Below, one piece after another: positions 23,611 to 30,910 of a stretch of DNA of 32,684 bases. The stretch comes from Catenulispora rubra (GTDB lineage: Bacteria; Actinomycetota; Actinomycetes; Streptomycetales; Catenulisporaceae), in assembly GCF_015356825.1 (NCBI RefSeq), contig NZ_JAACYW010000117.1:1-32684 (forward strand), in the 5' to 3' direction. The notes beneath the pieces are model-generated. The model saw only the letters and a list, made by a program, of their open reading frames with translations, searched no databases and had not been told where the DNA came from. The translations under genes were made by a program, and so were the position numbers. Every line of letters begins with the position of its first letter. The stretch's first letter is position 1.

Positions 23611-24573
23611 TCAGCAGCGGTGCGGCGGGGGGAACTTGTCGGGATCCAGACCGATGCGGCTGGCTATGGCGCGCAGGTCGGCGATGACCGCTGGGATGGT
23701 GTCGGCGGCCTGGTCGAACAGCTCCGGGCTGTCCAGGGAGACGTGGATGCCGGCCATCGCGAGGGCCAGACGAATGTGCTGCTGGCCCCGCTCGGAGGGG
23801 CTGGCCGTTGAGCTCCAGACCGCGGGGACGGCGAAGGCCTCATCCTTCGTCGCCTTGTCTGCGGCGATGCGGTGAGCGATGTCGTGGACGAACATTCGCC
23901 GGAACAGCTCGCTGGTCGCGGGCTGCCAGCGGCCCTGGAACAACGCCACGCCGAGGCGGTCGACGTCTGGTGCGTCGTCGTCTGCATGCACGGTCGACGG
24001 TGCCAGGTCGGGTTCCGGCGTTGTGTCGCCGAGGGCGAACGCCGCCAGGACCTGCTCGCCGATGTGCCGTGTGGCGTGGATCTGGCAGCCGCCCGGCAGG
24101 CGGATGCGGATCGGGAAGGCGGGGTCTTCAGCGTCGTCGAAGTGCGCCTGTACCTCGCGGCGCCCATCCGGGCTGATCCAGTGTTCCGCGGTCTCGGCCC
24201 GCCATCCAGCGGCGGTCAGCAGGTCCGAGCCTGCGACCGCGTCGCTCTCGTAGAACGGGAAGCGCGTAGCCTCGGCGTCGTTGGCCGCTGATACCGCCAG
24301 GACCATCCGCGACGGCAGCAGCGGAGTGGTCGCCGTCCAGGCGAGGCGGAAATGAGGGCCCGGCCGTGACGCTGCGGCGAAAACCAGCCGGACCTCGGCG
24401 CTGTCGCATTGCACGTGTACGACCAGCGACTTGTTCGGGTTGGCCAACATGTGGGTCTGCCCAAGTGTGCCGACCAGGATCCATCCGCAGCGCAGCAGTT
24501 CGTCGATGAGATCCCGGACAGACTCAACTGCTGCGGACTGGGAATGCGTCGAGCGGCCATCGTTCGAGTTCAC
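23611..24573 (-). CDS. Bimodular GW-family protein (DUF317-like)
   Basis: A 320-aa protein. The first module has DLIDELLRCGWILVG, then a strand-rich part ending FRLAWTATTPLLPSRMVLAV. The second begins DLLTAAGWRAETAEHWISPDG and ends EQVLAAFALGD. The C-terminal 100 residues are helical (LFRRMFVHDIAHRIAADKAT, IRLALAMAGIHVSL). The two-module pattern is shared with the proteins at 28097, 29537 and 30233 and faintly resembles Streptomyces DUF317. GTG 24573 lies four bases after the upstream stop (TGA-AGCA-GTG); the frame runs further up to 24642, inside the neighbour. The function is unknown. It is the longest member because of the extra helical domain. Confidence 0.7.
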   Translation of the reverse strand: MNSNDGRSTHSQSAAVESVRDLIDELLRCGWILVGTLGQTHMLANPNKSLVVHVQCDSAEVRLVFAAASRPGPHFRLAWTATTPLLPSRMVLAVSAANDAEATRFPFYESDAVAGSDLLTAAGWRAETAEHWISPDGRREVQAHFDDAEDPAFPIRIRLPGGCQIHATRHIGEQVLAAFALGDTTPEPDLAPSTVHADDDAPDVDRLGVALFQGRWQPATSELFRRMFVHDIAHRIAADKATKDEAFAVPAVWSSTASPSERGQQHIRLALAMAGIHVSLDSPELFDQAADTIPAVIADLRAIASRIGLDPDKFPPPHRC

Positions 24574-24577
24574 TGCT

Positions 24578-25354
24578 TCACCAGCCCGCGCGCTGAGTCG
24601 GGATGGCGGCTTGTCGGCTGCTCGGCGTCGGCTCCCAGCCACGTCGCCGCCCCAGCGATCGGACTCGGTCGGGGTCGGTGTGTACGGCGATCCCGCGCAG
24701 TGTGACCAGCAGTCCCTTGGCCAGGGTCAGGCGCAGGCGGGCGGCGTCGTAGCCGACCGCGCCGTGCAGCGCGATGTCGCGCACAGGCCCGAAATCGAAA
24801 GTGTGCGGGTCGCCGACGTATCCCCGGACCCCGGAGACCGACCACTTGCGAACCGACAGGAACACGAAGCTGTGTTGCCGCAGGTTGGGGCACTGCCGAG
24901 CCGCCAGCGGGATACAGGCCCGGCATATCGGCGGGTCGGAGGTGTCGTAGGGGGCGCCTTCGCCGCGCACGTCCAGGTAGTCGGCCCAGACGGTGGCCGG
25001 GACCATCCACACCTCGCCGGCCCCTCCGCAGACCTGGCATCCGCCGCGCGCCATCACCTCGCGTTGCCTGGCCGTGTGCAGCGAGGCGAAGCGGGGTTGC
25101 CCGATGCCGGGACTGTTCGGCATGCGTCCCCACAGCACTCCGTACGCGCGGTCTTCGGGTCGCTCATCGGCGTAGGCAACGTGCCGTGCTCCAGTGACGA
25201 CGTGTTCGCGCAGCCGCAGGTCAGGGTCGCCTGTGATTGGGGAGTCTTCAGAGGACCAGGCCGCGATGTACGGCACGGTCAGGCCTTTGTAGACCAGGCG
25301 TGGCTGTGCCGACTGCAAGGACTCGGGACTGCTCGGCCCGTGGTCGAGATTCAT
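24578..25354 (-). CDS. Zinc-ribbon protein, long member of the family
   Basis: A 258-aa protein. It has GLTVPYIAAW near the start, a CQVCGG knuckle, and CRACIPLAARQCPNL about 50 residues on, giving one or two zinc sites. The C-terminal 90 residues (GPVRDIALHGAVGYDAARLR, LAKGLLVTLRGIAVH) are a separate unknown part. The 133-aa protein at 8529-8930 has the same motif order without this extension. ATG 25354 has AAGGAG six bases upstream, so the start is secure; a frame open to 25588 has no coding character. It lies four bases upstream of the GW-family gene and is clearly co-translated with it. Confidence 0.75.
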   Translation of the reverse strand: MNLDHGPSSPESLQSAQPRLVYKGLTVPYIAAWSSEDSPITGDPDLRLREHVVTGARHVAYADERPEDRAYGVLWGRMPNSPGIGQPRFASLHTARQREVMARGGCQVCGGAGEVWMVPATVWADYLDVRGEGAPYDTSDPPICRACIPLAARQCPNLRQHSFVFLSVRKWSVSGVRGYVGDPHTFDFGPVRDIALHGAVGYDAARLRLTLAKGLLVTLRGIAVHTDPDRVRSLGRRRGWEPTPSSRQAAIPTQRAGW

Positions 25355-25490
25355 TGCAGACTCCTTGACAAAAAGTTGATTTAGTGGGCGCAGTTCGGCG
25401 TTTCCGACAGACCGGTGAGTGCGTCGGCTCTCAGGTTTCAAACAGGCTATGCAGGTGCGGACGTCGGTCCGGGAGCGATTCCCGCAGGTG

Positions 25491-25763
25491 TTACGGGGTG
25501 CCTTGCATATCGCGCGCGGCGGCGGGGCGGGCCTGGGTGCGGGCGGTGCCGGGGTATTCGAAGTACACAGCGACTTCATCGTCGCCAACGTCGACCATCA
25601 GATTGTTGTCGAAAAGCTCATGCTCGTCGGTAAGACCGTGGAAGGACTTGTAGTCGGCTTCGGCACCGTAGAGCATCTTGTACAGCTCGACGTACGGCGC
25701 GGGGGTACGCAAGGTGTAGGTGCGGCGGGTTGTGGTCGTCTCGGACCACTTGTAGCTGGCCAT
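25491..25763 (-). CDS. Small acidic protein, 90 aa
   Basis: ATG 25763 follows GAGGAGG seven bases upstream, a strong ribosome site. The protein has TYTLRTPAPYVELYKMLYGA, a middle helix, and VDVGDDEVAVYFEYPG. Small proteins of this outline (TYTL-x-TP ... DDE-(I/V)-x-(I/V)-YFE) recur in actinobacterial phage and mobile-element clusters as I recall, without known function. It lies 99 bases downstream of the neighbour starting at 26420 and 136 bases upstream of the zinc-ribbon start. Confidence 0.75.
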   Translation of the reverse strand: MASYKWSETTTTRRTYTLRTPAPYVELYKMLYGAEADYKSFHGLTDEHELFDNNLMVDVGDDEVAVYFEYPGTARTQARPAAARDMQGTP

Positions 25764-25862
25764 GGATGTGCCTCCTCGGTTGACTGGCCTTTCGGGGACC
25801 ACGTCTGCCCGGGCAGAGCTCTGACCAGAGGTCGCGGAAGCCACGGGCGACGGGTGCAGAGT

Positions 25863-26420
25863 TCACGGCAGCAGCAGGCGTAGCCAGCGTGCGGCGGGCG
25901 GCGGCACGGGCGGGACGTCCGGGTGCGGCGCTATACGCACGACGCGCCTGTCCCCGGTCAGCGACAGCCGCACCAGCGGCGCCGTCACCACGGGGGCGGT
26001 GTAGGCGGCGACGGTCACGATGCCCGGGTGTGCGTGCCGGTCGGCGCCGGGATCGGCGCTGCTGGCCAGGGCGGCGGGGTCGGCGCACACCACGTGGTCG
26101 AGGTTGACCTGGACCGGCAGTGACAGCACGGCACATACAGCATCGTGCTCTCTGGCCGCCTGCGCGAGCTGCTCGTCCGCGGGTCCGCCGGCCAGACGGT
26201 GGGAGACCTCGCCGGGGACCGGTATCGGCTCGGACATCACGCCGTGGACGTCCAGGAAGGTCAGACTGCCGGTCCCCGTCGGCGTGCAGGCTCTGCGATC
26301 CACACCGCTAAGTCCGGTAGACGTGGGCAGTGGGGAGACAGAAGACGGGTGGTCCGCGAAGGTGTGCTCGGCGGCGGCGTGCATATCGTCGACGGTGCGC
26401 TTGAAGACGTCTGGCTGCAT
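25863..26420 (-). CDS. Hypothetical array protein, possible LPRP/EAIV relative
   Basis: A 185-aa protein. The N-terminal helix DVFKRTVDDMHAAAEHTFAD resembles that of the proteins at 20960 and 21486 (MHAEAEKHF). The middle has EQLAQAAREHDAVCAVLSLP, and the end is AARWLRLLLP, like the LxxLLP ends of its relatives. The DLPRP signature is missing, so membership is tentative. ATG 26420 has AAAGGA about seven bases upstream. No catalytic motif was seen. Confidence 0.7.
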   Translation of the reverse strand: MQPDVFKRTVDDMHAAAEHTFADHPSSVSPLPTSTGLSGVDRRACTPTGTGSLTFLDVHGVMSEPIPVPGEVSHRLAGGPADEQLAQAAREHDAVCAVLSLPVQVNLDHVVCADPAALASSADPGADRHAHPGIVTVAAYTAPVVTAPLVRLSLTGDRRVVRIAPHPDVPPVPPPAARWLRLLLP

Positions 26421-26510
26421 GGCAAGTCCTTTCAATGTCTATGCGGCTGGCGGCAGTGACCACGCTTGTGGGCTACCGGCGGTGACAATCTGGTTCGAGC
26501 GGCTGGCTGG

Positions 26511-26635
26511 TCAGTCGCGAGAAGAGCGGCGGTCCAACACGGTCTGCGGGTCGGCCTTTCCGGCCTCGGCCAGCGCCAGCAGGTCGGCCGTGATGCGGCA
26601 GACAGCGAAGGCGCTGCTCGGCGTCTTTCTGCCAT
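26511..26635 (-). pseudogene. Small array gene with an apparent one-base frameshift
   Basis: ATG 26635 is preceded by AGGAG with good spacing and starts MAE, but continuing in that frame gives arginine/proline-rich nonsense. From the fourth codon the neighbouring frame reads KTPSSAFAVCRITADLLALA, then EAGKADPQTVLDRRSSRD and TGA at 26511, which is clearly protein-like. One extra A in the run at about 26624-26628 (read GAAAG on the minus strand) would restore a 41-aa protein. So this is a recent frameshift, a sequencing error in a homopolymer, or less likely a recoding site. It lies between genes ending at 26661 and starting at 26420. Confidence 0.5.
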
Positions 26636-26660
26636 CTGGGTGCTCCTGGCGTGGTGGTTT

Positions 26661-27035
26661 TCACAGGGTGTTGCTGTAGGCGGTGACGGCGGCGAGCATG
26701 GCGGCGGTGTCGTCGCCATCGGGCCTGCCATCGGGGCCGGGGTAGACGTCGATCGGTTCCTCGTCGCCGGGGTATCCCTCCCAGACCCCGGGGTAGTGCA
26801 GCGCAGTCCAGGGCTCGGCTGGCGCGTCGGTCAGGGGCAGGCACGCGTCGACGTCGCTGATCAGAACGGCGGAGCCGTCGCGCAGCAGGATCGCGATGGC
26901 GGCGCAGCCTCCGGCCAGGTACTCGACGTTGGGCTCGAACCCGGCGTCGGTCAGGGCATCGAGCACGTCGCGGCAGGCAATCTGGGCGGCAGCGAAGGTG
27001 AAGTAGTCGTCGCTGGGTGCGGTGGCGGCGGACAT
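26661..27035 (-). CDS. Small single-module GW-like protein
   Basis: A 124-aa acidic protein. The start of the fold, CRDVLDALTDAGFEPNVEYL then AIAILLRDGSAVLIS, matches the first module of the GW-family proteins, with Phe in place of Trp. The end, DDTAAMLAAVTAY, corresponds to the family's closing helix (aaViaAlal). The middle holds WEGYPGDEEPIDVYPGPDG. ATG 27035 has AAGGAGG eight bases upstream. It may be the ancestral one-module form, with the larger proteins having arisen by duplication. The function is unknown. Confidence 0.72.
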   Translation of the reverse strand: MSAATAPSDDYFTFAAAQIACRDVLDALTDAGFEPNVEYLAGGCAAIAILLRDGSAVLISDVDACLPLTDAPAEPWTALHYPGVWEGYPGDEEPIDVYPGPDGRPDGDDTAAMLAAVTAYSNTL

Positions 27036-27104
27036 AGCAGGGGCCTCCTTGGACCTGAAACGAAGGTTTGGGGAACGACGTGTCGTGACGGATGCGGTAC
27101 GAGG

Positions 27105-27506
27105 TCAGTGCGTGAGGACGTAGGCCAGGGCGGCGCGCAGGACCTTGTTGCCGCCCTTCTTGCGCTCCCACCAGTGGTGGGTGTGTGCGGCCCAGGGGTG
27201 GGCGGCGACCGTCGGGGCGACGGCGGCGGTCCAGCCGCCGGTCGGCAACCCGGTCCAGGAGGCGAGTTCGTGACGCCTGCCGTGGACGTGCCCGTCGTCG
27301 GCGGTCAGCAGGACGCTGACTCGGTCGCAGGGTTCGGGTATCAGGTGCAGCCGTAGCGCCGTGCGCGAGTCGCCTGTGGGCTGGCCGGGGTGGCGCTGTA
27401 GGTATCCGGTGAACCAGGGCGCCGTTTCGGCGCTGGTGTGGACGGTGTCGATCTGGAACCAGGTACCCGAGGGCGGTATCGGATCGGTGTCGCGCAACGT
27501 GTCCAT
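27105..27506 (-). CDS. Hypothetical array protein, 133 aa
   Basis: ATG 27506 lies one base after the stop of the upstream gene (TGA-C-ATG), so translation is coupled. The protein has TALRLHLIPEPCDRVSVLLT, VHGRRHELASWTGLPTGGWT and a basic, Trp/His-rich C-terminus (AAHTHHWWERKKGGNKVLRA). The strand-turn-Trp pattern followed by a closing helix recalls the GW module, but the resemblance is weak. No motif or family was recognised. Confidence 0.68.
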   Translation of the reverse strand: MDTLRDTDPIPPSGTWFQIDTVHTSAETAPWFTGYLQRHPGQPTGDSRTALRLHLIPEPCDRVSVLLTADDGHVHGRRHELASWTGLPTGGWTAAVAPTVAAHPWAAHTHHWWERKKGGNKVLRAALAYVLTH

Positions 27507-27507
27507 G

Positions 27508-28053
27508 TCAGCCTTGCCCGTCGCGAGCAGCCGGGATTTCGTTGAGGTAGCTGCTGATCAGCCGCTTGGCCAGGCGGGTGTCGTTCGCGGTGACACCGGG
27601 CGGCAGGTGCAGACGCATGCTGCGGTGTCGGGGCAGCGGGATCGTGAGCTCCTGGCCGCCGTCGTGGGCGGGCGTCCAGCCCGGCCCGAGCCCGGTGCCG
27701 GGCTCGGAAGGAGCGGCCTGGTGCCATCGTTCGGGTTCGGCAATGTAGCTGGAGAACAGGATCAGGGCTTTGCGGAACGATGCGACGTACTGGCGGCGGG
27801 TCGCGGTCGATATCGTCTGCCCTTCGGCGTCCTCGAAGACCGCGACGGCGTGGTCGGCGTTGAGCGTGGTGACGTCGGCGGTCGCGTGCTCGGGCAGGGC
27901 CGACAGGACGCGGTTGGCCCCGAGGCGGTAGGAGGCGGCGGTCGGTTGGGTGAGCAGGCCGGCGCGGAAGGCACGGTCGAGGAACGCGAGCAGGTCCGCG
28001 GTTGTCCGTCCGGGTGCTTGGGTGGTCGGGCCCGGAGGCGGGGTGGCGGTCAT
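27508..28053 (-). CDS. Integrase core-binding-like protein without catalytic domain
   Basis: A 181-aa protein. Residues about 18-108 look like the SAM-like core-binding domain of tyrosine recombinases: DLLAFLDRAFRAGLLTQPTA, LNADHAVAVFED, then ISTATRRQYVASFRKALILF. The C-terminal part is short (MRLHLPPGVTANDTRLAKRL), with no Arg-His-x-x-Arg or Tyr nucleophile region, so it cannot be a recombinase. The N-terminal half of the protein at 28761-29540 has the same layout. ATG 28053 has GAAGGGA about 10 bases upstream. A DNA-binding or dimerisation role is inferred. Confidence 0.65.
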   Translation of the reverse strand: MTATPPPGPTTQAPGRTTADLLAFLDRAFRAGLLTQPTAASYRLGANRVLSALPEHATADVTTLNADHAVAVFEDAEGQTISTATRRQYVASFRKALILFSSYIAEPERWHQAAPSEPGTGLGPGWTPAHDGGQELTIPLPRHRSMRLHLPPGVTANDTRLAKRLISSYLNEIPAARDGQG

Positions 28054-28096
28054 CGTCGGGATGTCCCTTCGGCTTCGGTGGTCGGGCGGCGCCGTG

Positions 28097-28684
28097 TCAG
28101 CCAGCCAGCGCGAGGGCGGCGATGAGGGCGGCGGGCGTGCGCGCGCTGGCGGTGATCGTCTGGCGGTTGCCGTCCGGGCGCGGGTGAGCGAGGGTCCAGC
28201 CGCCGTCGCCGCCCTCGCCGTCGGGGTCGCTATCCGGTGTGGTGAACACCGCCCAGCAGGCGTCGTCGCCACTGGCCCACTGGTACTCGGAGAACGTTGT
28301 GGTGAATGCCTCGTAGCGCTGCAGACGCCATCCACCGTTGATCAGCAGATCGCCTGCGGCCTGCCCGGTCGCCTCGTCGCCAGCGGCACGGGCGGCGGCG
28401 GCCACGACCGGGGCGTCGAGCCATCCGGCGATCACGTACCAGACGAGGCGGTTGTCGTCCCGGAGCGCGGTGGAACGCAGTTCGACCACGATGTCGCCAG
28501 TGTGGTGGGCCTCGGCAAGCGCCTGGACATGTCCGTCGGGGTCGGTCAGGATTCGTATTCCGGCCAGGTGGGCGGGGGGCTTCTCGATGGACTGCCGGGC
28601 CCACCCGGCATCGATGAGGGCGGCAGCCCAAGCGGTCAGGGTGTCATCGGTGCTGGTGTTTGCGTCGGGCATTGCGGTGTTCAC
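28097..28684 (-). CDS. Bimodular GW-family protein
   Basis: A 195-aa protein with two tandem modules. Module 1 has LTAWAAALIDAGWARQ, TDPDGHVQAL, VWYVIAGWLDAPVVAAAARA. Module 2 has DLLINGGWRLQRYEAFTTTF, then GGWTLAHPRPDGNRQTITAS and TPAALIAALALAG. The same order occurs in the proteins at 29537 and 30233, so it is one of four bimodular members. GTG 28684 has AAGGA about 10 bases upstream; ATG 28672 is an alternative. No catalytic residue pattern is evident. Between members the conserved positions are structural (Gly-Trp, Pro, Ala-rich closing helix). Confidence 0.75.
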   Translation of the reverse strand: MNTAMPDANTSTDDTLTAWAAALIDAGWARQSIEKPPAHLAGIRILTDPDGHVQALAEAHHTGDIVVELRSTALRDDNRLVWYVIAGWLDAPVVAAAARAAGDEATGQAAGDLLINGGWRLQRYEAFTTTFSEYQWASGDDACWAVFTTPDSDPDGEGGDGGWTLAHPRPDGNRQTITASARTPAALIAALALAG

Positions 28685-28760
28685 GGTTGGTCGGTCCTTA
28701 GCTGTGGTGCGGATTTGGTGGCGGCGCGCATCACCTAGCGCTGTGTTTCGGCGCGGGTGG

Positions 28761-29540
28761 CTAGGCGGAGGGGACGTGCAGGATCTGGCAGGCGCGGCGC
28801 ATCAGGTCCTCGGCGAGGGCGAGCAGGTCGGCCTCGGTCGGGTGCTTCGGGACCTTGTTGTGATTGCCGAAGGTCTCGAAGTGGAAGTCCTCCGGCGGGG
28901 TCTCGCAGACCTTGGTCCACTCCAAGGCCGGCGTGAGGACCTCGGCCAAGGCGAAGCTCTGCTGGCGGTAGGAGTCGTGGGCGACGCGGGCCCGCACGGT
29001 GTGCTCGCCGCAGTGCCAGATCCTGGTGATCCGCGATCCGCCGTTGGCGGTAGTGCCGATCGCGGTTTCGAGTTCGGTGATTGCGGTCATGGTCGCTTCC
29101 TTGTCAGTCCGGTCGGGGTACTCGATCGCCGCCTCGCTGGTGGGCGATGTCCGGTTGCGGGCCGCGTCGAGTCGGGCTCTGGCGCGACCGGGCCGCACGG
29201 CAGTCGGGTCGTCCAGGGCGGTCAGGAAATCGGCGACGGCGCGGCGCAGGCGGTTGGTGTAGTTGTGCCGAGTGGCGGCCGCCACGTGCGGCCAGAGGCA
29301 GTCGGCGTGGTCGGTGACGAGTTGGTCGACGTCCGGGGTGCGCATGTCGATCGCCTGCGGGTCAGCGTCGGCGTGCTGGGCCACATGGCCGAGAAAGGTA
29401 GTGGCGACGGCGGTACAGCTGCGCTCGGTGGTCGTTCCGCCGAAGTCGGCACGGTCGTGCCACCAGGTGATCAGGTCAGCGGCCGAGGGACCGTGTGGCG
29501 CCGGTAGCGCGGTAGCAGCGGCTCGCATGGCGGAGCTCAC
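28761..29540 (-). CDS. Integrase core-binding-like domain fused to a second small protein
   Basis: A 259-aa frame. Residues about 18-110 resemble the core-binding domain of tyrosine recombinases (SAADLITWWHDRADFGGTTT, VAAATRHNYTNRLRRAVADF) and match the protein at 27508. A linker of about 40 residues leads to M151, where a separate domain starts (MTAITELETAIGT, then GEHTVRARVAHDSYRQQSFA, LLALAEDLMRRACQILHV). That methionine (ATG 29090) has AAGGAAG five bases upstream, so the second part may also be made alone. GTG 29540 overlaps the upstream stop as GTGA, indicating coupling. No catalytic motif is present. Confidence 0.65.
   Translation of the reverse strand: MSSAMRAAATALPAPHGPSAADLITWWHDRADFGGTTTERSCTAVATTFLGHVAQHADADPQAIDMRTPDVDQLVTDHADCLWPHVAAATRHNYTNRLRRAVADFLTALDDPTAVRPGRARARLDAARNRTSPTSEAAIEYPDRTDKEATMTAITELETAIGTTANGGSRITRIWHCGEHTVRARVAHDSYRQQSFALAEVLTPALEWTKVCETPPEDFHFETFGNHNKVPKHPTEADLLALAEDLMRRACQILHVPSA
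29085..29103 (-). promoter_or_regulatory. Internal ribosome site and in-frame start inside the fusion gene
   Basis: On the minus strand the order is AAGGAAG-CGACC-ATG, with ATG at 29090. It would give a 109-aa protein (28761-29090) consisting of the second domain only. The spacing is ideal. It either marks an old gene boundary or is still used. Confidence 0.45.
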
Positions 29541-30178
29541 TTCTCGCGGGTGGTCTGGGCGGTGACCGGCGCGGCGTCATCGTCGGGTTCGCCGACCTCT
29601 GCGGTGAGACCGAAGGCGGCGATCACGGCGGCGGGCGCGTGAGCGTCGGCGGTGGCTTCGGCTGCGACTTGGTCGGTGCGCCGGATGTGCCAGCGTCGTT
29701 CGTGACCGAGGGGGGCGCCGTCGATGCTTTGGCTCCAAAGCCCGTGTCCGGCGTGGATGAAACTGGCGTCGCGTTCCCCGCATGGGCTGGCCCAAGTCGA
29801 GCCCGATCGGTGGGTCGGCGCCCAGTCGGCGGGCCGCAGGTGGTCGCCGAGGCTGCCGTGCACGTGCTCAGTGGCGGCGTTCGCGGCGACGACGGTGGCG
29901 TTGGGCAGGTTGGTGGCGGTGACGTGCCACGGTTCCGCGTCGGGGGCGGGATCTGTCTGCTGCAGCCAGATGTACAGGTTCATCCCGTCCAGTTCTCCGG
30001 CGGTGATGGTGACGTGCCGCTCGGGGTGGGTGAACACCAGGACCGGAACGCCTTGGGGCGACCAGTTGGTGTCGGGCTGGTGCCGCCAGCCGTCGGCGGA
30101 CAACTGGTCGGTCAGCTGCTGCATCTGGCCGAAGGAGATTCCGAACGGCGAGTACAGCGGGTTGGCAGGGACCTTCAT
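29537..30178 (-). CDS. Bimodular GW-family protein
   Basis: A 213-aa protein. Module 1: MQQLTDQLSADGWRHQPDTN, VLVFTHPERHVTIT, LYIWLQQTDPAPDAEPWHVT, NATVVAANAATEH. Module 2: LGDHLRPADWAPTHRSGSTW, GLWSQSIDGAPLGHERRWHI, APAAVIAAFGLTAEV. The paired layout is that of the proteins at 28097 and 30233. ATG 30178 has GAGAGGAA eight bases upstream, a good ribosome site. Its stop overlaps the next gene's start as GTGA. The function is unknown, and no catalytic motif was recognised. Confidence 0.75.
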   Translation of the reverse strand: MKVPANPLYSPFGISFGQMQQLTDQLSADGWRHQPDTNWSPQGVPVLVFTHPERHVTITAGELDGMNLYIWLQQTDPAPDAEPWHVTATNLPNATVVAANAATEHVHGSLGDHLRPADWAPTHRSGSTWASPCGERDASFIHAGHGLWSQSIDGAPLGHERRWHIRRTDQVAAEATADAHAPAAVIAAFGLTAEVGEPDDDAAPVTAQTTREK

Positions 30179-30232
30179 TCGTAGTTCCTCTCGCGGGGAT
30201 GTTGTCGGGTTTTGAGGTGCAGTGCGGCGGAG

Positions 30233-30859
30233 TCAGGCGGACATGGCAAGGGCGGCGATGACGGCGACTGGGGTGTACTGGCTGACCTGGGTGACAGCGC
30301 TGCGGGACGCGCCATGAACGTCGGTGTGCCAGCGGGTGACGGTCCAGCCACCGGAGTCGAAGCGGTCCTCGGCCTCCCAGAGGACACGGCGATGGCCATC
30401 GGCAGACTCCCACTCGACCTCGATGATTCGCCCGTCGCGGTCTTCCTCCGGATCGGTGGTCAGGTCCCAGCCCTCAGTGATCAGCAGCGCTTCGAGCAGG
30501 CGGGGTCTGATGTTCTGGCCGAAGGCTTGCGCCAGGTGCGCATCCTCATCGGGTTCTGATTCGGGTCCGTTGGCGGCGCTGACGGCGGCCAGCGCTGCGG
30601 CAAGCGGCACCTCGTGCAGGTCGGTCATCCAGGCGGGCCGTGGTGCCGGTCCGGTGCGGATGGCCTCGGCGGACAGCCGGGCGATCACGTGGCCGTCGGG
30701 AAACAGGGAGGCGTCAAGGCGCAGTCGCCCTTCCGGGCATTGCAGTTCGTGGATCCGGCTGCGCCACTGCGGCTCGGTGTAGACCTCGCGCACGTACGTC
30801 CAGCCCTCGGCGGTCAAAGCGTCGGTCAGTGCGGCGAGGCGGTCCGTCGTGGTGGTCAT
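30233..30859 (-). CDS. Bimodular GW-family protein
   Basis: A 208-aa acidic protein. Module 1: LAALTDALTAEGWTYVREVY, CPEGRLRLDASLFPDGHV, VPLAAALAAVSAANG. Module 2: LLEALLITEGWDLTTDPEED, IIEVEWESADGHRRVLWEAE, GGWTVTRWHTDV, TPVAVIAALAMSA. This is the clearest example of the duplication within one protein. ATG 30859 has AAGGAG six to seven bases upstream. It is the first small gene after the VWA gene, 51 bases downstream of it. The faint likeness to DUF317 is from memory of that family's W- and tP-rich pattern. Confidence 0.77.
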   Translation of the reverse strand: MTTTTDRLAALTDALTAEGWTYVREVYTEPQWRSRIHELQCPEGRLRLDASLFPDGHVIARLSAEAIRTGPAPRPAWMTDLHEVPLAAALAAVSAANGPESEPDEDAHLAQAFGQNIRPRLLEALLITEGWDLTTDPEEDRDGRIIEVEWESADGHRRVLWEAEDRFDSGGWTVTRWHTDVHGASRSAVTQVSQYTPVAVIAALAMSA

Positions 30860-30884
30860 CGGGTTCTCCTTGTTCGGGGCGGGG

Positions 30885-30898
30885 CGGGCAGATGCCCG
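30885..30898 (-). repeat. Short hairpin between the VWA gene and the rest of the array
   Basis: CGGGCA-GA-TGCCCG, 6-bp arms, in the 51-base gap after the VWA stop at 30911. It could attenuate or protect the transcript and so set different levels for the VWA protein and the small proteins. Weak. Confidence 0.3.
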
Positions 30899-30910
30899 GC
30901 CCGGGCGGTG

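Noticed and set aside
26466..27356. 296-aa plus-strand frame
   Set aside because: Glycine-rich shadow of the genes at 26661-27506 with no recognisable domain.
28338..29507. 389-aa plus-strand frame across the array
   Set aside because: Gly/Val/Arg-rich shadow. The minus-strand genes there have ribosome sites and coupled stops and starts.
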